Positions 40,944 through 49,797 of a DNA stretch of 64,000 bases are shown piece after piece. The position numbers were made by a program, and so were the translations under genes. Below the pieces are notes generated by a model that was given only the letters and a program-made list of their open reading frames with translations, had not been told where the DNA came from and made no database searches. The DNA is from Sporobacter termitidis DSM 10068. GTDB lineage: Bacteria; Bacillota; Clostridia; Oscillospirales; Oscillospiraceae. Each line of letters opens with the position of its first letter. The stretch's first letter is position 1. The DNA is taken from assembly GCF_900130065.1 (NCBI RefSeq), contig NZ_FQXV01000006.1, positions 124,001-188,000 of the forward strand. The letters run 5' to 3'.

Positions 40944-42095
40944 TCATAGCGGCACAAACAGTTCAGCCGCCTTTGCGATAAGGTCAGTTAAGGGGAATTT
41001 CTTTGGGCAATTGCTCTGGCATATGCCGCAGCCGGTGCATTTCGACTTCTGATGGCCTTCGAGCCGGTAGACGAACCGCGGTATTTCGTGATTGTCGTAC
41101 ATCATCGCGTCGTTGTACAGCTCTATGATCCGGGGAGCGTCAATTCCGATAGGACAAGGCATACAGCATCTGCAGGCGGTACATTGTATGGCACGCCTGG
41201 AATTATAAAGGTCACGGAGCTTGCCTGCCCGGAGCAGTTCAAAGACGTCCAGCATATCGGGCGCGCAGTTTTCAGCAATGGATAAAAGCTGGCAAACCCG
41301 CTCCGGTGTGTCAAGCTCAAAGTTCACCGTGGATAGCCCGGCATGGTTATAAATCCAGCGCAGCGACCACTCCGCTGGGGTTCTCTTCTCATTCGCCTCA
41401 TCCCAAACGGTTTGAACACTATCGGGGATATGCTGCAGAAGACGTCCGTCTTTTAAGCCGCCGGATATGATAACGCCAAGGCCGTTCTTTGCGGCTGTCT
41501 CGAGGCCGCTGATACCGGGATGATGCCTATAATCCACCATGCTGTACTCGAATTGGACGAATGTCCAGTTATTAAAGTCGTCAATGATTTGTTGAAGAAT
41601 CTGACAGTCGTCATGAAACGAAAAGCCGACATACCGCGCCTTATTTAAGCCGAGTACCTTCTCAAGCCACGCTCTGATACCAAGTCTCCTCAGTTTTTCC
41701 CAGGTCAGGCGGTTTACGCCGTCGAGCATGAGAAACTCCGAATCAGGCAACCCATACCATTCAAGCTGATTTGCCAGATACCTGTCCAGCTCTTCTGTTT
41801 TGTCTACCCCGCAAACAGGGATACTGATTGCAGTCCTGATCCTTTCCCGATATCCGTCCGTCAGCGCTTCAGCGATATATGCGCAGCGTCCGGCCGGATT
41901 TTCCTGCAGGTACGGAAAGCCAAGGCCGATGAAATTTACACCGTGATCTATGGCGCTGCGAATGGCGGCAATGCGCCGCTTCGCATCATCTGCATCAATT
42001 GTCCCCGTTTGCGCTGTCAGCGCCGGTATTTGCATGGCGCCGAGACTGACGGCGGAGATTTCCCAGTCAAGGCGACCGAATTTTTGATATTTCAT
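40944..42095 (-). CDS. Aldo/keto reductase-like protein fused to 4Fe-4S ferredoxin, degenerate catalytic residues
   Basis: A 383-residue protein with an AKR barrel (1-280) and a C-terminal region bearing two cysteine groups, CTACRCCMPCP (about 305) and CTGCGICQSNCP (about 360), each fitting a [4Fe-4S] centre. Of the AKR tetrad only Tyr62 remains: Gly57 replaces Asp (FIGLGFPY for FIDTAxxY), no Lys is found at the ATK position (TAISIP) and Asp125 replaces His (LMLDGVN). It may not be an ordinary NADPH reductase. It lies 32 bases after the glycyl radical enzyme gene, and the ferredoxin may feed that system. Confidence 0.85.
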   Translation of the reverse strand: MKYQKFGRLDWEISAVSLGAMQIPALTAQTGTIDADDAKRRIAAIRSAIDHGVNFIGLGFPYLQENPAGRCAYIAEALTDGYRERIRTAISIPVCGVDKTEELDRYLANQLEWYGLPDSEFLMLDGVNRLTWEKLRRLGIRAWLEKVLGLNKARYVGFSFHDDCQILQQIIDDFNNWTFVQFEYSMVDYRHHPGISGLETAAKNGLGVIISGGLKDGRLLQHIPDSVQTVWDEANEKRTPAEWSLRWIYNHAGLSTVNFELDTPERVCQLLSIAENCAPDMLDVFELLRAGKLRDLYNSRRAIQCTACRCCMPCPIGIDAPRIIELYNDAMMYDNHEIPRFVYRLEGHQKSKCTGCGICQSNCPKKFPLTDLIAKAAELFVPL

Positions 42096-42127
42096 CTCTG
42101 TGTACCGCTGTCGTGTTTGCCGTTCAT

Positions 42128-44548
42128 TTATATTGACAGCTCCGTCCTCCGTATCAAATCCTCCTGGCTGCCCGGCACGAGCTCTACAAAATACGCCGAA
42201 AAGCCGGCGACACGGACGACCAGATTCTTATACTTATCCGGTGCCTTCTGGGCATCGCGGAGAATCTCGCTGCTGATGACATTGATCTGCATTTCCATCC
42301 CGCCCATGTCAAAATATGTCTCTATCAGCGCCTTTAGCTTCTGTTTGCTATCCTCGGCGCTTAAGGCCGTGGGGTGGAATTTCATATTCAGAAGCGTACC
42401 GTCGGGATATTTGCTCTGGTCAAGCCGGGAGACTGAGGCCAATATTGCCGTCGGGCCGTTTTTGTCCATCTGCTGCATCGGGGAGATACCGTCCGACAGC
42501 GGTTCCCCGAGCTTGCGTCCGTCGGGTGTTGCCGCCGTGGACAAGCCGTACAGGACATTGAACGCCACCGGGAAGAGCCCCGCGCTGAAGCGGCCCCGCG
42601 GCCCGTATGCGGCATTCACAAATTCGGCGAACGTGTCGCCGACCCACGTCAGATATTTGTCGTTGTAGTCATTGGCATTGCCGTAGCGCGGCGCTTCATT
42701 GAGTATGTACTGTCGGAGCGCCTCCTTCCCGTCCCAGTTTGTCATCAACGCGTCGTACAGCTCTCGTGCCGTACAAATCTTACGGTCATAAACCAGATAT
42801 TTGGTTACGGCCAGGCAGTCCACCAGATTACCTATGGCAATCCCGGGGAAACCTGTTGAGTTGTATCTCGCCCCGCCGTCCATGACGTCTTTTCCGGATT
42901 CCATACATCCGTCCATTGCCGCCGAGACAAGAGGCAGCGGGAGCTCTCTGTCCGTGATATATTCCTGAATATTGGTCATGCTGACCTGCCAGTCGACAAA
43001 GAACCTCATCTGCCTGCGGACGGCCTCAAGGACCTGATCGAAGGATTCCATTTCATAAAGATATCCCGTGGGCAGGCCTGTCTGCCGGGGTGCCGATCCA
43101 TCCGGATTTGGGAATGGATTGTAACCGTTGTTGATGGCCTGGAGAAAGCAGTTGGCCATATTCCAGTACCCCTCCCAGCCGGAGGCGCCGCACATGGACC
43201 AGTGATCGCCGCAGCCGGCAGGCTCGACGCAGCCGATAAGGCAGTAGTTCCGGGCGCTTTCCAGCGATAAGCCGCGCCCCTGAAGTCCGGGGATGATGAT
43301 CTCGTCATATTCAAACGTGGGGACACCGCCGGCAATCATTGTCGTGGCGATTGCGGCCTCCCAAAGTGCGTCGGGGGTCCCCCGATGAATCCGCAATGCC
43401 TGCGGGGGATCGTGCAGGACAAGCCGCCCCGCCGACTGGAGCATCATATATGTCACGTCGTTTGTCGCGTCATTGCCGTTCTTGTCAACGCCGCCGAGCG
43501 TCATCAGCATACCGCTCGTGTATCCGGATACGCCGCGCGCCGAGGTGGAGGGGCCCATTTTATTCATTTCCGCGACTTTCAGATAAAACAGATCGAGAAT
43601 CTCCTGGCCCTCCTCGGGCGTCATGACGCCCGAGGCAAGGTCCGCCTTATAATAATCGCCCAGGTATTGATCGACGCGCCCGAAGCTGATGCCGTGCTGC
43701 TGGCCGTCCAGGCACATGCCGATGTGGTATAAATACAGGCACTGGACGGCGTCATGAAAATTGCGGCAGGGCTTTTCCATGATCCAGTCCAGGCTGTCAG
43801 CCATTTTTTTGAGCTCTTTTCTTCTTACAGGATCATTTTCAATCCGGGCCATATCCATGCATGCCGCCGCATACCGCTTGGATAATGTGATCATCGACTC
43901 GCTGACAATCACGACGGAGCGGTAAAAGGTATATTTTGCGGCGTCTTCTCCATAAAGACGGCCTTCTATCGACGCCATTTTAAAGCGCGCTTCATCTCTG
44001 ATTGTACCGAACCCCCGGCGGATGACCTTGTCATAGTTTGAGCAGAAATGACCGATCGGCATGATGCATATTTTTTCGCCGAAGGCCGTCACGCCATTCC
44101 CGACACTTTTTAAATATCCCTCCGGAACGTATTCGCTCAATTTCGCGCTGTTATTTTCCTTTTCCCAGAAATCCACGACGCTGAGGACATAGTCGATATC
44201 CTCCTGATCGATCAGATAATTATCCGTCGGCCTGTTGAGCAGCGTGCCGTTCTCCCAGTCCCGCCTGAACCAGGCGATGCCTCCGAACTCTGGGTTCAGC
44301 GAGGAACCCCGGTACGTCGTTGCCTGGCTGCCCACGATAAGCTCATCCTCGTTGATGTGGATCGGCAGCTTTTCGCACAGGATTCTGAAGTTCTTCGCCC
44401 GCTTCAAAATACCTGTCAGCTGTGTGTTCTCCTGGTAAAACTCCGTAACTATCTTTAACCGAGCGGTGCAGAGCTTCGGCGTTGTGGAACGGTACCGCTC
44501 GCGAACGCGTTTGACACGATCGGTCATAGGCTTTAGCGTGTACATCAT
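42128..44548 (-). CDS. Glycyl radical enzyme (GCVEP group)
   Basis: An 806-residue enzyme from ATG 44548 behind GGGAGGCCTTCA. The active-site thiyl residue is Cys440 in CLIGCVEPAG (Glu442 is the usual base), and the glycyl radical lies in RVAGFSAYF with Gly782. A single Cys excludes pyruvate formate-lyase, which has an adjacent pair; GCVEP is shared by diol dehydratases, choline TMA-lyase and related C-X lyases. The substrate cannot be told from sequence. No radical-SAM activase is in the window, although these are usually adjacent. It heads an operon with the AKR-ferredoxin and an OYE-like reductase and is divergent from a LysR gene. Confidence 0.93.
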   Translation of the reverse strand: MMYTLKPMTDRVKRVRERYRSTTPKLCTARLKIVTEFYQENTQLTGILKRAKNFRILCEKLPIHINEDELIVGSQATTYRGSSLNPEFGGIAWFRRDWENGTLLNRPTDNYLIDQEDIDYVLSVVDFWEKENNSAKLSEYVPEGYLKSVGNGVTAFGEKICIMPIGHFCSNYDKVIRRGFGTIRDEARFKMASIEGRLYGEDAAKYTFYRSVVIVSESMITLSKRYAAACMDMARIENDPVRRKELKKMADSLDWIMEKPCRNFHDAVQCLYLYHIGMCLDGQQHGISFGRVDQYLGDYYKADLASGVMTPEEGQEILDLFYLKVAEMNKMGPSTSARGVSGYTSGMLMTLGGVDKNGNDATNDVTYMMLQSAGRLVLHDPPQALRIHRGTPDALWEAAIATTMIAGGVPTFEYDEIIIPGLQGRGLSLESARNYCLIGCVEPAGCGDHWSMCGASGWEGYWNMANCFLQAINNGYNPFPNPDGSAPRQTGLPTGYLYEMESFDQVLEAVRRQMRFFVDWQVSMTNIQEYITDRELPLPLVSAAMDGCMESGKDVMDGGARYNSTGFPGIAIGNLVDCLAVTKYLVYDRKICTARELYDALMTNWDGKEALRQYILNEAPRYGNANDYNDKYLTWVGDTFAEFVNAAYGPRGRFSAGLFPVAFNVLYGLSTAATPDGRKLGEPLSDGISPMQQMDKNGPTAILASVSRLDQSKYPDGTLLNMKFHPTALSAEDSKQKLKALIETYFDMGGMEMQINVISSEILRDAQKAPDKYKNLVVRVAGFSAYFVELVPGSQEDLIRRTELSI

Positions 44549-44760
44549 TGAAGGCCTCCCAGTTGCTTTTTATGTTGTCAATTGTACAGAAGGACGCCTC
44601 AATTGAGAAATAGCAATAACTTTGCTTCATATAAACAATTTCGATAAGCGTTAATGAAAAAAGCCTTCGGATGACGTAATAATCCATCTCTGTGTTGCTT
44701 TTTGGGCTTCAATTATAGTTTAATAATACTAAATACCGGATTTAAGGAGGATCACTTTTC
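44549..44760. promoter_or_regulatory. Divergent promoter region, glycyl radical operon and LysR 1
   Basis: This 212-base gap separates two divergent starts, the normal place for LysR binding. It is AT-rich with short symmetric words (for example TCAATTGA near 44600) but no operator could be fixed. Confidence 0.4.
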
Positions 44761-45681
44761 GTGGATAACAACAAGCTTGAGTATTTTGTTTCAGCCGCCC
44801 AGTCCCTTAATTTCTCTGAAGTTGCGCGCACGCACTATATCTCCCAGCCCGCAGTCAGCCATCAGATCAATCTGCTTGAAGAGGAATTGGGGGTCCAGCT
44901 GTTTGTCCGCGTTGGGCGGCAGCTTTTACTGACAAGCGAAGGCGAGCTGTTTCTTCCCCACGCGATCCAGATCCTCCAGAATATGCACGAAACGGTACAG
45001 CTTGTACAGCGAAACAAGCAGGGAAAGTCGGGCAAGGTGTCGATCGTCGTCGCCAACACAAACAGCGCGACCTATAAAAAATGCCTTGCCATGTTTTCAA
45101 AGCGCTATCCGAACATACTTGTCGACACAACGATCGCCCTGGGCTATGAACAGACAAACGAGATATCGAAGGGAAACTTCGACTTTTGCTTTATTGCCGA
45201 GTACATGGTCGCGGACAATGCAAGCCTGGACTATACTGTAACCCAGCAGGACAGAATGTGCCTGGTGCTGCCAAAATCATTTCCGCCCGTTGCCGATTTG
45301 AACGACTTCTCTCAGCTGGAGGATTACCCGTTTATCGGCATCAGCTACGAAAGCTCGCCGCTTCTCAAGGAAGAGATACAGAACATCTGCCGGCAGAGAA
45401 GCTACACGCCCAAGGTCGTTCATCAGTACAACAGGACAGAGGCCGTTCTCTGGTCCGTTGACGCCGGCGTGGGCATCTCAATTGTCCCGATCTCCCTGAT
45501 TTCACTTTACGCCACCGAGAACATCACCTGCATCCCCATCCCGGGAGACGACTGCGTCGTCAACTGTGTCGCAGGCTGGCAACGGGTGTCAAAAAACACC
45601 GCGGCCCTGAAGTTCAAAGAAGTGGTGCTGGAGCTATATCCGAAGGAGCCGGCCAACACGATGCCTGCAGACGGCGTTTAA
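44761..45681 (+). CDS. LysR-family regulator 1
   Basis: A 306-residue LTTR starting at GTG 44761, 9 bases after AAGGAGGATC. The winged HTH is LEYFVSAAQSLNFSEVARTHYISQPAVSHQINLLEEELGVQLF (4-47), with the effector domain from 90 on (KVSIVVANTNSATYKKCLAMFSKRYPNILV). Divergent from the glycyl radical operon and 177 bases upstream of the amidohydrolase cassette, it may control both. A terminator follows, so the cassette is not a simple readthrough product. Confidence 0.92.
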   Translation: MDNNKLEYFVSAAQSLNFSEVARTHYISQPAVSHQINLLEEELGVQLFVRVGRQLLLTSEGELFLPHAIQILQNMHETVQLVQRNKQGKSGKVSIVVANTNSATYKKCLAMFSKRYPNILVDTTIALGYEQTNEISKGNFDFCFIAEYMVADNASLDYTVTQQDRMCLVLPKSFPPVADLNDFSQLEDYPFIGISYESSPLLKEEIQNICRQRSYTPKVVHQYNRTEAVLWSVDAGVGISIVPISLISLYATENITCIPIPGDDCVVNCVAGWQRVSKNTAALKFKEVVLELYPKEPANTMPADGV

Positions 45682-45687
45682 TACAAG

Positions 45688-45728
45688 GCTCAGACGGAAT
45701 CCCGCAAAACCGTCTGAGCTTATTTCTT
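45688..45728 (+). terminator. Terminator of LysR 1
   Basis: GCTCAGACGG (45688-45697) pairs perfectly with CCGTCTGAGC (45710-45719), followed by TTATTTCTT. Confidence 0.88.
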
Positions 45729-45857
45729 ATCGAATTCTTTTATATGCAGATAAGCATTTTCTATCAGTGGAATAACGGTTATTTTATTGCTTTCACGAAC
45801 AAATAACCCTACAATTGTCCTGCTGGATACGAAATCTTTTACGAGGGTTGGGCGGCC

Positions 45858-47042
45858 ATGATCATACTTAAAAACGCGTTTCTTATCGACGGACTGCGCC
45901 GGGAGCCTGCTGCCGGTGCGGACGTGGTCATCGGCGGAAAGCATATTCTGCAGGTCGGCCGCGGCCTGCCCGTCCACCGGGACGACGCGGTTATCGATCT
46001 TCACGGGCTGACGCTCATGCCGGGTCTGGCCGACGCGCATCTCCATCTTGGCGGTCCCTTTCGTTTTGACGAGCCCCCGCTGCTCGGCGGCGAAGCCACC
46101 GACTGGTACGCGGACAAAAGAAAGCTGCTGCTGGATTACGGCATTACGAATGTCCGAAGCGGCGGCGATTTTGAGGCCGACATGCTTCGGCTTAGGGGCA
46201 TGACCGACGCCGGAAACCTGGACGGGCCGAGAATATGGACATGCGGCAGGGCTTTTCAACCTGTGGGAGGTCATCCGGCCTACACGGTGTGGCAGTCGGC
46301 AGCGGACATCCTGGAAAAAGCCGTTGCATCGCCCGCATCTCCCATGGACGCCGCTGCCGAAGTCCGGCGCCAGGTCGCGGCCGGCGTAAATCATATCAAG
46401 TGTTTTCTGGCCGACGACAACTACATGGCCCCCGGGCATAAAGCGCCACGATTGGACCCGGCGATACTGCGGGCCGTCATGGCGGAAGCGCATCGATGCG
46501 GCCGCAGGACGATGGTCCACTGTCAGGACCCGGGGTTCGCGCTGGAAGCCCTGAACGCCGGCGCCGATTCCGTTGAGCATCTGGCCTGCAGCGGCCATGA
46601 GGGCAAGGCGCTGCCGGGCGGTCTCATCGGATCGTTTCTTAAACGAAACGCGTTTTGTGTGCCGACGATGTCCGCGGCTTTTTACTACGGGTACAGTCCA
46701 GATGCCCAGGCCGGGTTGTCTGGCCTTGTCAAAACGCTTTTTGACAACGGCGTCAATATCGCCGCCGGCACTGATGCCGGGACGCCGAATATACCCTTCG
46801 GGGAATCGGTACATAAAGAAATGGAACTGTTTGTCGAAGCCGGAATCCCTCCCATGGACGCGATTATTTCCGCGACGTGTCAAGGCGCCGCTGTTGTCGG
46901 GAGCGATGCTTTCGGCACAGTGCTGCCGGAAAAGCTGGCGGACCTGGTTGCCGTTGAAGGGAACCCGCTTGATGACATCACATGTACAAGAAATATCAGA
47001 CTCGTTATGAAAGAAGGAAGAATACTCAGGCGGGCAATCTAA
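45858..47042 (+). CDS. Imidazolonepropionase-like amidohydrolase 1
   Basis: A 394-residue metal-dependent hydrolase of the amidohydrolase superfamily. The HxH pair ADAHLHLGG is at 61/63, the likely carbamylated Lys lies in NHIKCFLADD, further ligands in MVHCQDPG and SVEHLACSG, and the Asp in GTDAGTPN. These are the binuclear set of the prolidase/imidazolonepropionase-like subgroup, which cleaves amide or ring C-N bonds. ATG 45858 follows GAGGGTTGGG. It is the first gene of a plus-strand cassette with a bicupin and a second amidohydrolase; the pair are paralogues with the same LVMKEGRI ending. Confidence 0.88.
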   Translation: MIILKNAFLIDGLRREPAAGADVVIGGKHILQVGRGLPVHRDDAVIDLHGLTLMPGLADAHLHLGGPFRFDEPPLLGGEATDWYADKRKLLLDYGITNVRSGGDFEADMLRLRGMTDAGNLDGPRIWTCGRAFQPVGGHPAYTVWQSAADILEKAVASPASPMDAAAEVRRQVAAGVNHIKCFLADDNYMAPGHKAPRLDPAILRAVMAEAHRCGRRTMVHCQDPGFALEALNAGADSVEHLACSGHEGKALPGGLIGSFLKRNAFCVPTMSAAFYYGYSPDAQAGLSGLVKTLFDNGVNIAAGTDAGTPNIPFGESVHKEMELFVEAGIPPMDAIISATCQGAAVVGSDAFGTVLPEKLADLVAVEGNPLDDITCTRNIRLVMKEGRILRRAI

Positions 47043-47173
47043 GCCCTAATAAATTTTTTGATTATAAGTCAATTCGTTTTTTCTATGGACGAGAACGCTT
47101 TTTACCGTAGACTTTCAGCTTTCTTCTCCCTTATGATAAATACAGAGCCAGATTTAACGAGGAGGAATATTTC

Positions 47174-48199
47174 ATGGGGCAGAAATCCCGTATCCATCAG
47201 CATCTGGAAAAACCGCTCATCTGGCGGGACGGTCCGGAGGGGCTTTACCCGTTTCCGCTGTTCTGGATGGAAGGCAAAAAGGATCTGGAAGGATTCAGCG
47301 GCAGCTTATGTTTAACCTTCGTCAAAGAACCCTGTCAGTTTCATCCGGTAGAAGGCATGCTCATACATCCCTATGATGAGGTCCTTGTGTTCGCGTCGGC
47401 AAATGTCAAGGATATGCTCGATCTCGGCGCCGACGTCAGTATTGAAATCGGCGAGGAGCGGGAAACGTACACCTTCAGCGAAACTCAGGTCGTCTGTATA
47501 CCCAGAGGGACGCCGCACGGACCCGTGAAGGTGAGCAATGTCAGGAAACCGTTTCTGCATTATGTCATTTCGCTCGACCCCGTATACGCTGCCGAGCAGA
47601 TACCGGCGGACGCACTGAAGGCTCCGGTGTTGGGAAGTCAGAAATATAAGGATTACTGCCGTGTTTTCAAATGGGTCGTCGACCCTGTCACCGGGCTGCG
47701 CATCCAGGACAAATACGCGAATCCGGAAGAAAGTCTTGCAGTTCAAAAAAGCAATCTGGACGCGCGCGGCGTGTCCCATCCGAGGAATAAGGGCGACAAG
47801 GGCCCCGGCAACGCGGAAAACATCGTCTGGCTTTTCGGCTCGGAAATGCTCGGCTTTGAGCTGAACACCTTATGGGGCCATTATACGGACCCCGGCATAT
47901 GGCACCGTGCCGGAGAATCGCACAGCCATCCGACCGAAGAGGTTCTCGTTTACATCGGGCTTGACGCGGAGGACCCGTTAAATCTGGGCGCCTGCTGCGA
48001 GACGGCGCTGGGTGAAGAGGATGAGCGGTATGTCTGTACGACGCCAACCGCTTATGTACAGCCCAAGGGATTTTCTCACCTTCCGCAGATAACGCGCTGG
48101 GTAGACCGGCCGTTCGGATTTTTAGTTATCGATCTCGACAGTACGCATGATTCCCCCTGGAAAGACCGGAATGGGTCAAAAACCCTTTATGAAAGCTGA
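47174..48199 (+). CDS. Two-cupin-domain protein
   Basis: A 341-residue protein with an internal duplication. Domain 1 has HPYDEVLVF (His65, Glu69) and GTPHGPVKV (His115); domain 2 has HSHPTEEVLVY (His250, His252, Glu256) and GFSHLPQITRW (His302). Only the second domain shows the full HxH-E-H metal set. Both repeat a segment of the pattern (D/N)LGA(D/C)... between them. ATG 47174 follows GAGGAGGAATATTTC. Enclosed by two amidohydrolases, it may be a lyase, isomerase or dioxygenase-like enzyme, or a sensor; the function is unassigned. Confidence 0.75.
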   Translation: MGQKSRIHQHLEKPLIWRDGPEGLYPFPLFWMEGKKDLEGFSGSLCLTFVKEPCQFHPVEGMLIHPYDEVLVFASANVKDMLDLGADVSIEIGEERETYTFSETQVVCIPRGTPHGPVKVSNVRKPFLHYVISLDPVYAAEQIPADALKAPVLGSQKYKDYCRVFKWVVDPVTGLRIQDKYANPEESLAVQKSNLDARGVSHPRNKGDKGPGNAENIVWLFGSEMLGFELNTLWGHYTDPGIWHRAGESHSHPTEEVLVYIGLDAEDPLNLGACCETALGEEDERYVCTTPTAYVQPKGFSHLPQITRWVDRPFGFLVIDLDSTHDSPWKDRNGSKTLYES

Positions 48200-48468
48200 C
48201 AGACTGCCGTTTGATATAAACAGCCTATTTTCTCTTCCGCTTGCGGACCAGTTCCTATAACCTCCTTTGCTTCGGCGGCATAAGGCCTTGCAGCATTGCC
48301 CTGCAGGGCTTTATGTCTGTTTAAGCTTTTTCCGTTATTGATGAAATATATTTATCGCGTTCAAAGAGATTTGAATTTCCCAATAAGAAGTTTTCGAGAT
48401 ATAATATTTGCACAAAAATCAATGCAGGTCAGCGAACTTTTTTACACAAAAAAGCGAGGTAATCTCTT

Positions 48469-49677
48469 ATGTTGGCTTTTATAAATGCAAAAGTTATTGA
48501 CGGCACGGGTAATTTGCCAATCGAAAAGGCAACGGTCATCGTAAACGGAACGCAAATAGACGCTGTAAGCGCCGGCACAGCCGCTCCCGATGGCGCCACG
48601 GTGGTTGATCTTCAGGGGAAAACGCTGCTGCCGGCTTTTTCAGAGGCGCATACGCATTTCGGGGGAAGCGACCTTTTGACGCGCCCTGGTCTGGGCGGCC
48701 GGGATATGACATACGACTATGCGCTGAACGGCGCCGTGAATCTGCAGTGGGGCGTGACCACCGTTCGCTCCGCCGGCGACTGGATGCCCGACATTGTCTC
48801 CTACCGGGACGATGTCGCAAGCAAGCGGCTCCACGCCCCCCGCATCTTAACGGCGGGGCGCATGTTCGTTGCCGCAGGCGGCCATCCCCTGAATACCGTT
48901 TATGCCGGCAACGAGGCAATACGCGACAGCGCCTGCGTCGTTTGCGATGAAACGACGGACATCGATGCCGAGGTGAAGGCACTGGCTGACGCGGGCGTCG
49001 ACTGGATCAAAGCCTTCCTCTCCACGATAAACAAGATGAATTATCCTCACCCCGTTCCGCGATTGTCCCATAAGACCCTTAAAAAAATAACAGGCGCCGC
49101 CCACAAATACGGCAAGCCCATGATGCTTCACATTGAAAACCCGTCCGAGCTCGAGGAAGCTCTGGACATCGGCGTAGACAGCATCGAGCACACCATTGGC
49201 GTGGGCAATACATATTTCGAAATCTCCGACGCTTTATTGCACAGGCTGAGCGACGGCAAAACATTCGTCGTGCCGACATTATCGGGCATTAAGGCCCACG
49301 ACGGCACGCTGCAGGGCGCCGAGCCTGTCTATCCCCACCTGGAGAAGGCCGTGAAAAAGATGGCCGCCGCCGGCGTCAGGCTGGGCGTGGGATGCGATTC
49401 CGGCATTCCCTTCCTCCCTTACGGGGAATGTGTCCATACGGAGATGGCGCTTCTCGTGGCGGCGGGATTATCGCCAATGGATGCCATCTGCGCCGCTACC
49501 AGAGGCAACGCCGAGCTGTTCCGACTGCAGGATAAGCTGGGTACGATCCAGGCCGGGAAGCTCGCCGACCTTGTCGTCCTGGACGCAGACCCGCTGGCAG
49601 ATATCCGGAATACACGACAGATAAAGCTCGTCATGAAGGAAGGCCGCATCATGGTCGACCGCCTGTTGGCCGGCTGA
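48469..49677 (+). CDS. Imidazolonepropionase-like amidohydrolase 2
   Basis: A 402-residue paralogue of 45858-47042. The metal residues are His61/His63 (SEAHTHFGG), the Lys in WIKAFLSTIN, His in MLHIENPS and SIEHTIGVG, and the Asp in GCDSGIPFLPYGECVHTE. ATG 48469 follows GAGGTAATC. The 48200-48468 gap before it is noncoding. Having two different amidohydrolases in one cassette suggests two successive hydrolytic steps or two related substrates. Residues around the second half (VPTLSGIKAHDGTLQGAEP) are less conserved between the pair and may fix specificity. Confidence 0.88.
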   Translation: MLAFINAKVIDGTGNLPIEKATVIVNGTQIDAVSAGTAAPDGATVVDLQGKTLLPAFSEAHTHFGGSDLLTRPGLGGRDMTYDYALNGAVNLQWGVTTVRSAGDWMPDIVSYRDDVASKRLHAPRILTAGRMFVAAGGHPLNTVYAGNEAIRDSACVVCDETTDIDAEVKALADAGVDWIKAFLSTINKMNYPHPVPRLSHKTLKKITGAAHKYGKPMMLHIENPSELEEALDIGVDSIEHTIGVGNTYFEISDALLHRLSDGKTFVVPTLSGIKAHDGTLQGAEPVYPHLEKAVKKMAAAGVRLGVGCDSGIPFLPYGECVHTEMALLVAAGLSPMDAICAATRGNAELFRLQDKLGTIQAGKLADLVVLDADPLADIRNTRQIKLVMKEGRIMVDRLLAG

Positions 49678-49707
49678 AATCGCTGCATTCAGGCGAACAT
49701 CATAAAG

Positions 49708-49742
49708 AGAGTCGGCAGTGGTTTTAGCCTGCTGCCGACTCT
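49708..49742 (+). terminator. Hairpin between convergent genes
   Basis: AGAGTCGGCAG (49708-49718) pairs perfectly with CTGCCGACTCT (49732-49742). It lies between the second amidohydrolase and the convergent OYE-like gene; no strong T-run follows on either side. Confidence 0.6.
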
Positions 49743-49797
49743 ATACATTAAAGCTTATCGTTTGGTCCGACGCCGCGTTATCGCCTTGCCTTATATA

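Noticed and set aside
42128-44548. Pyruvate formate-lyase
   Set aside because: Only one active-site Cys in GCVEP, no adjacent Cys pair.
45720-46883. Minus-strand frame of 387 codons
   Set aside because: Shadow of amidohydrolase 1, low-complexity composition rich in Arg/His/Gly.
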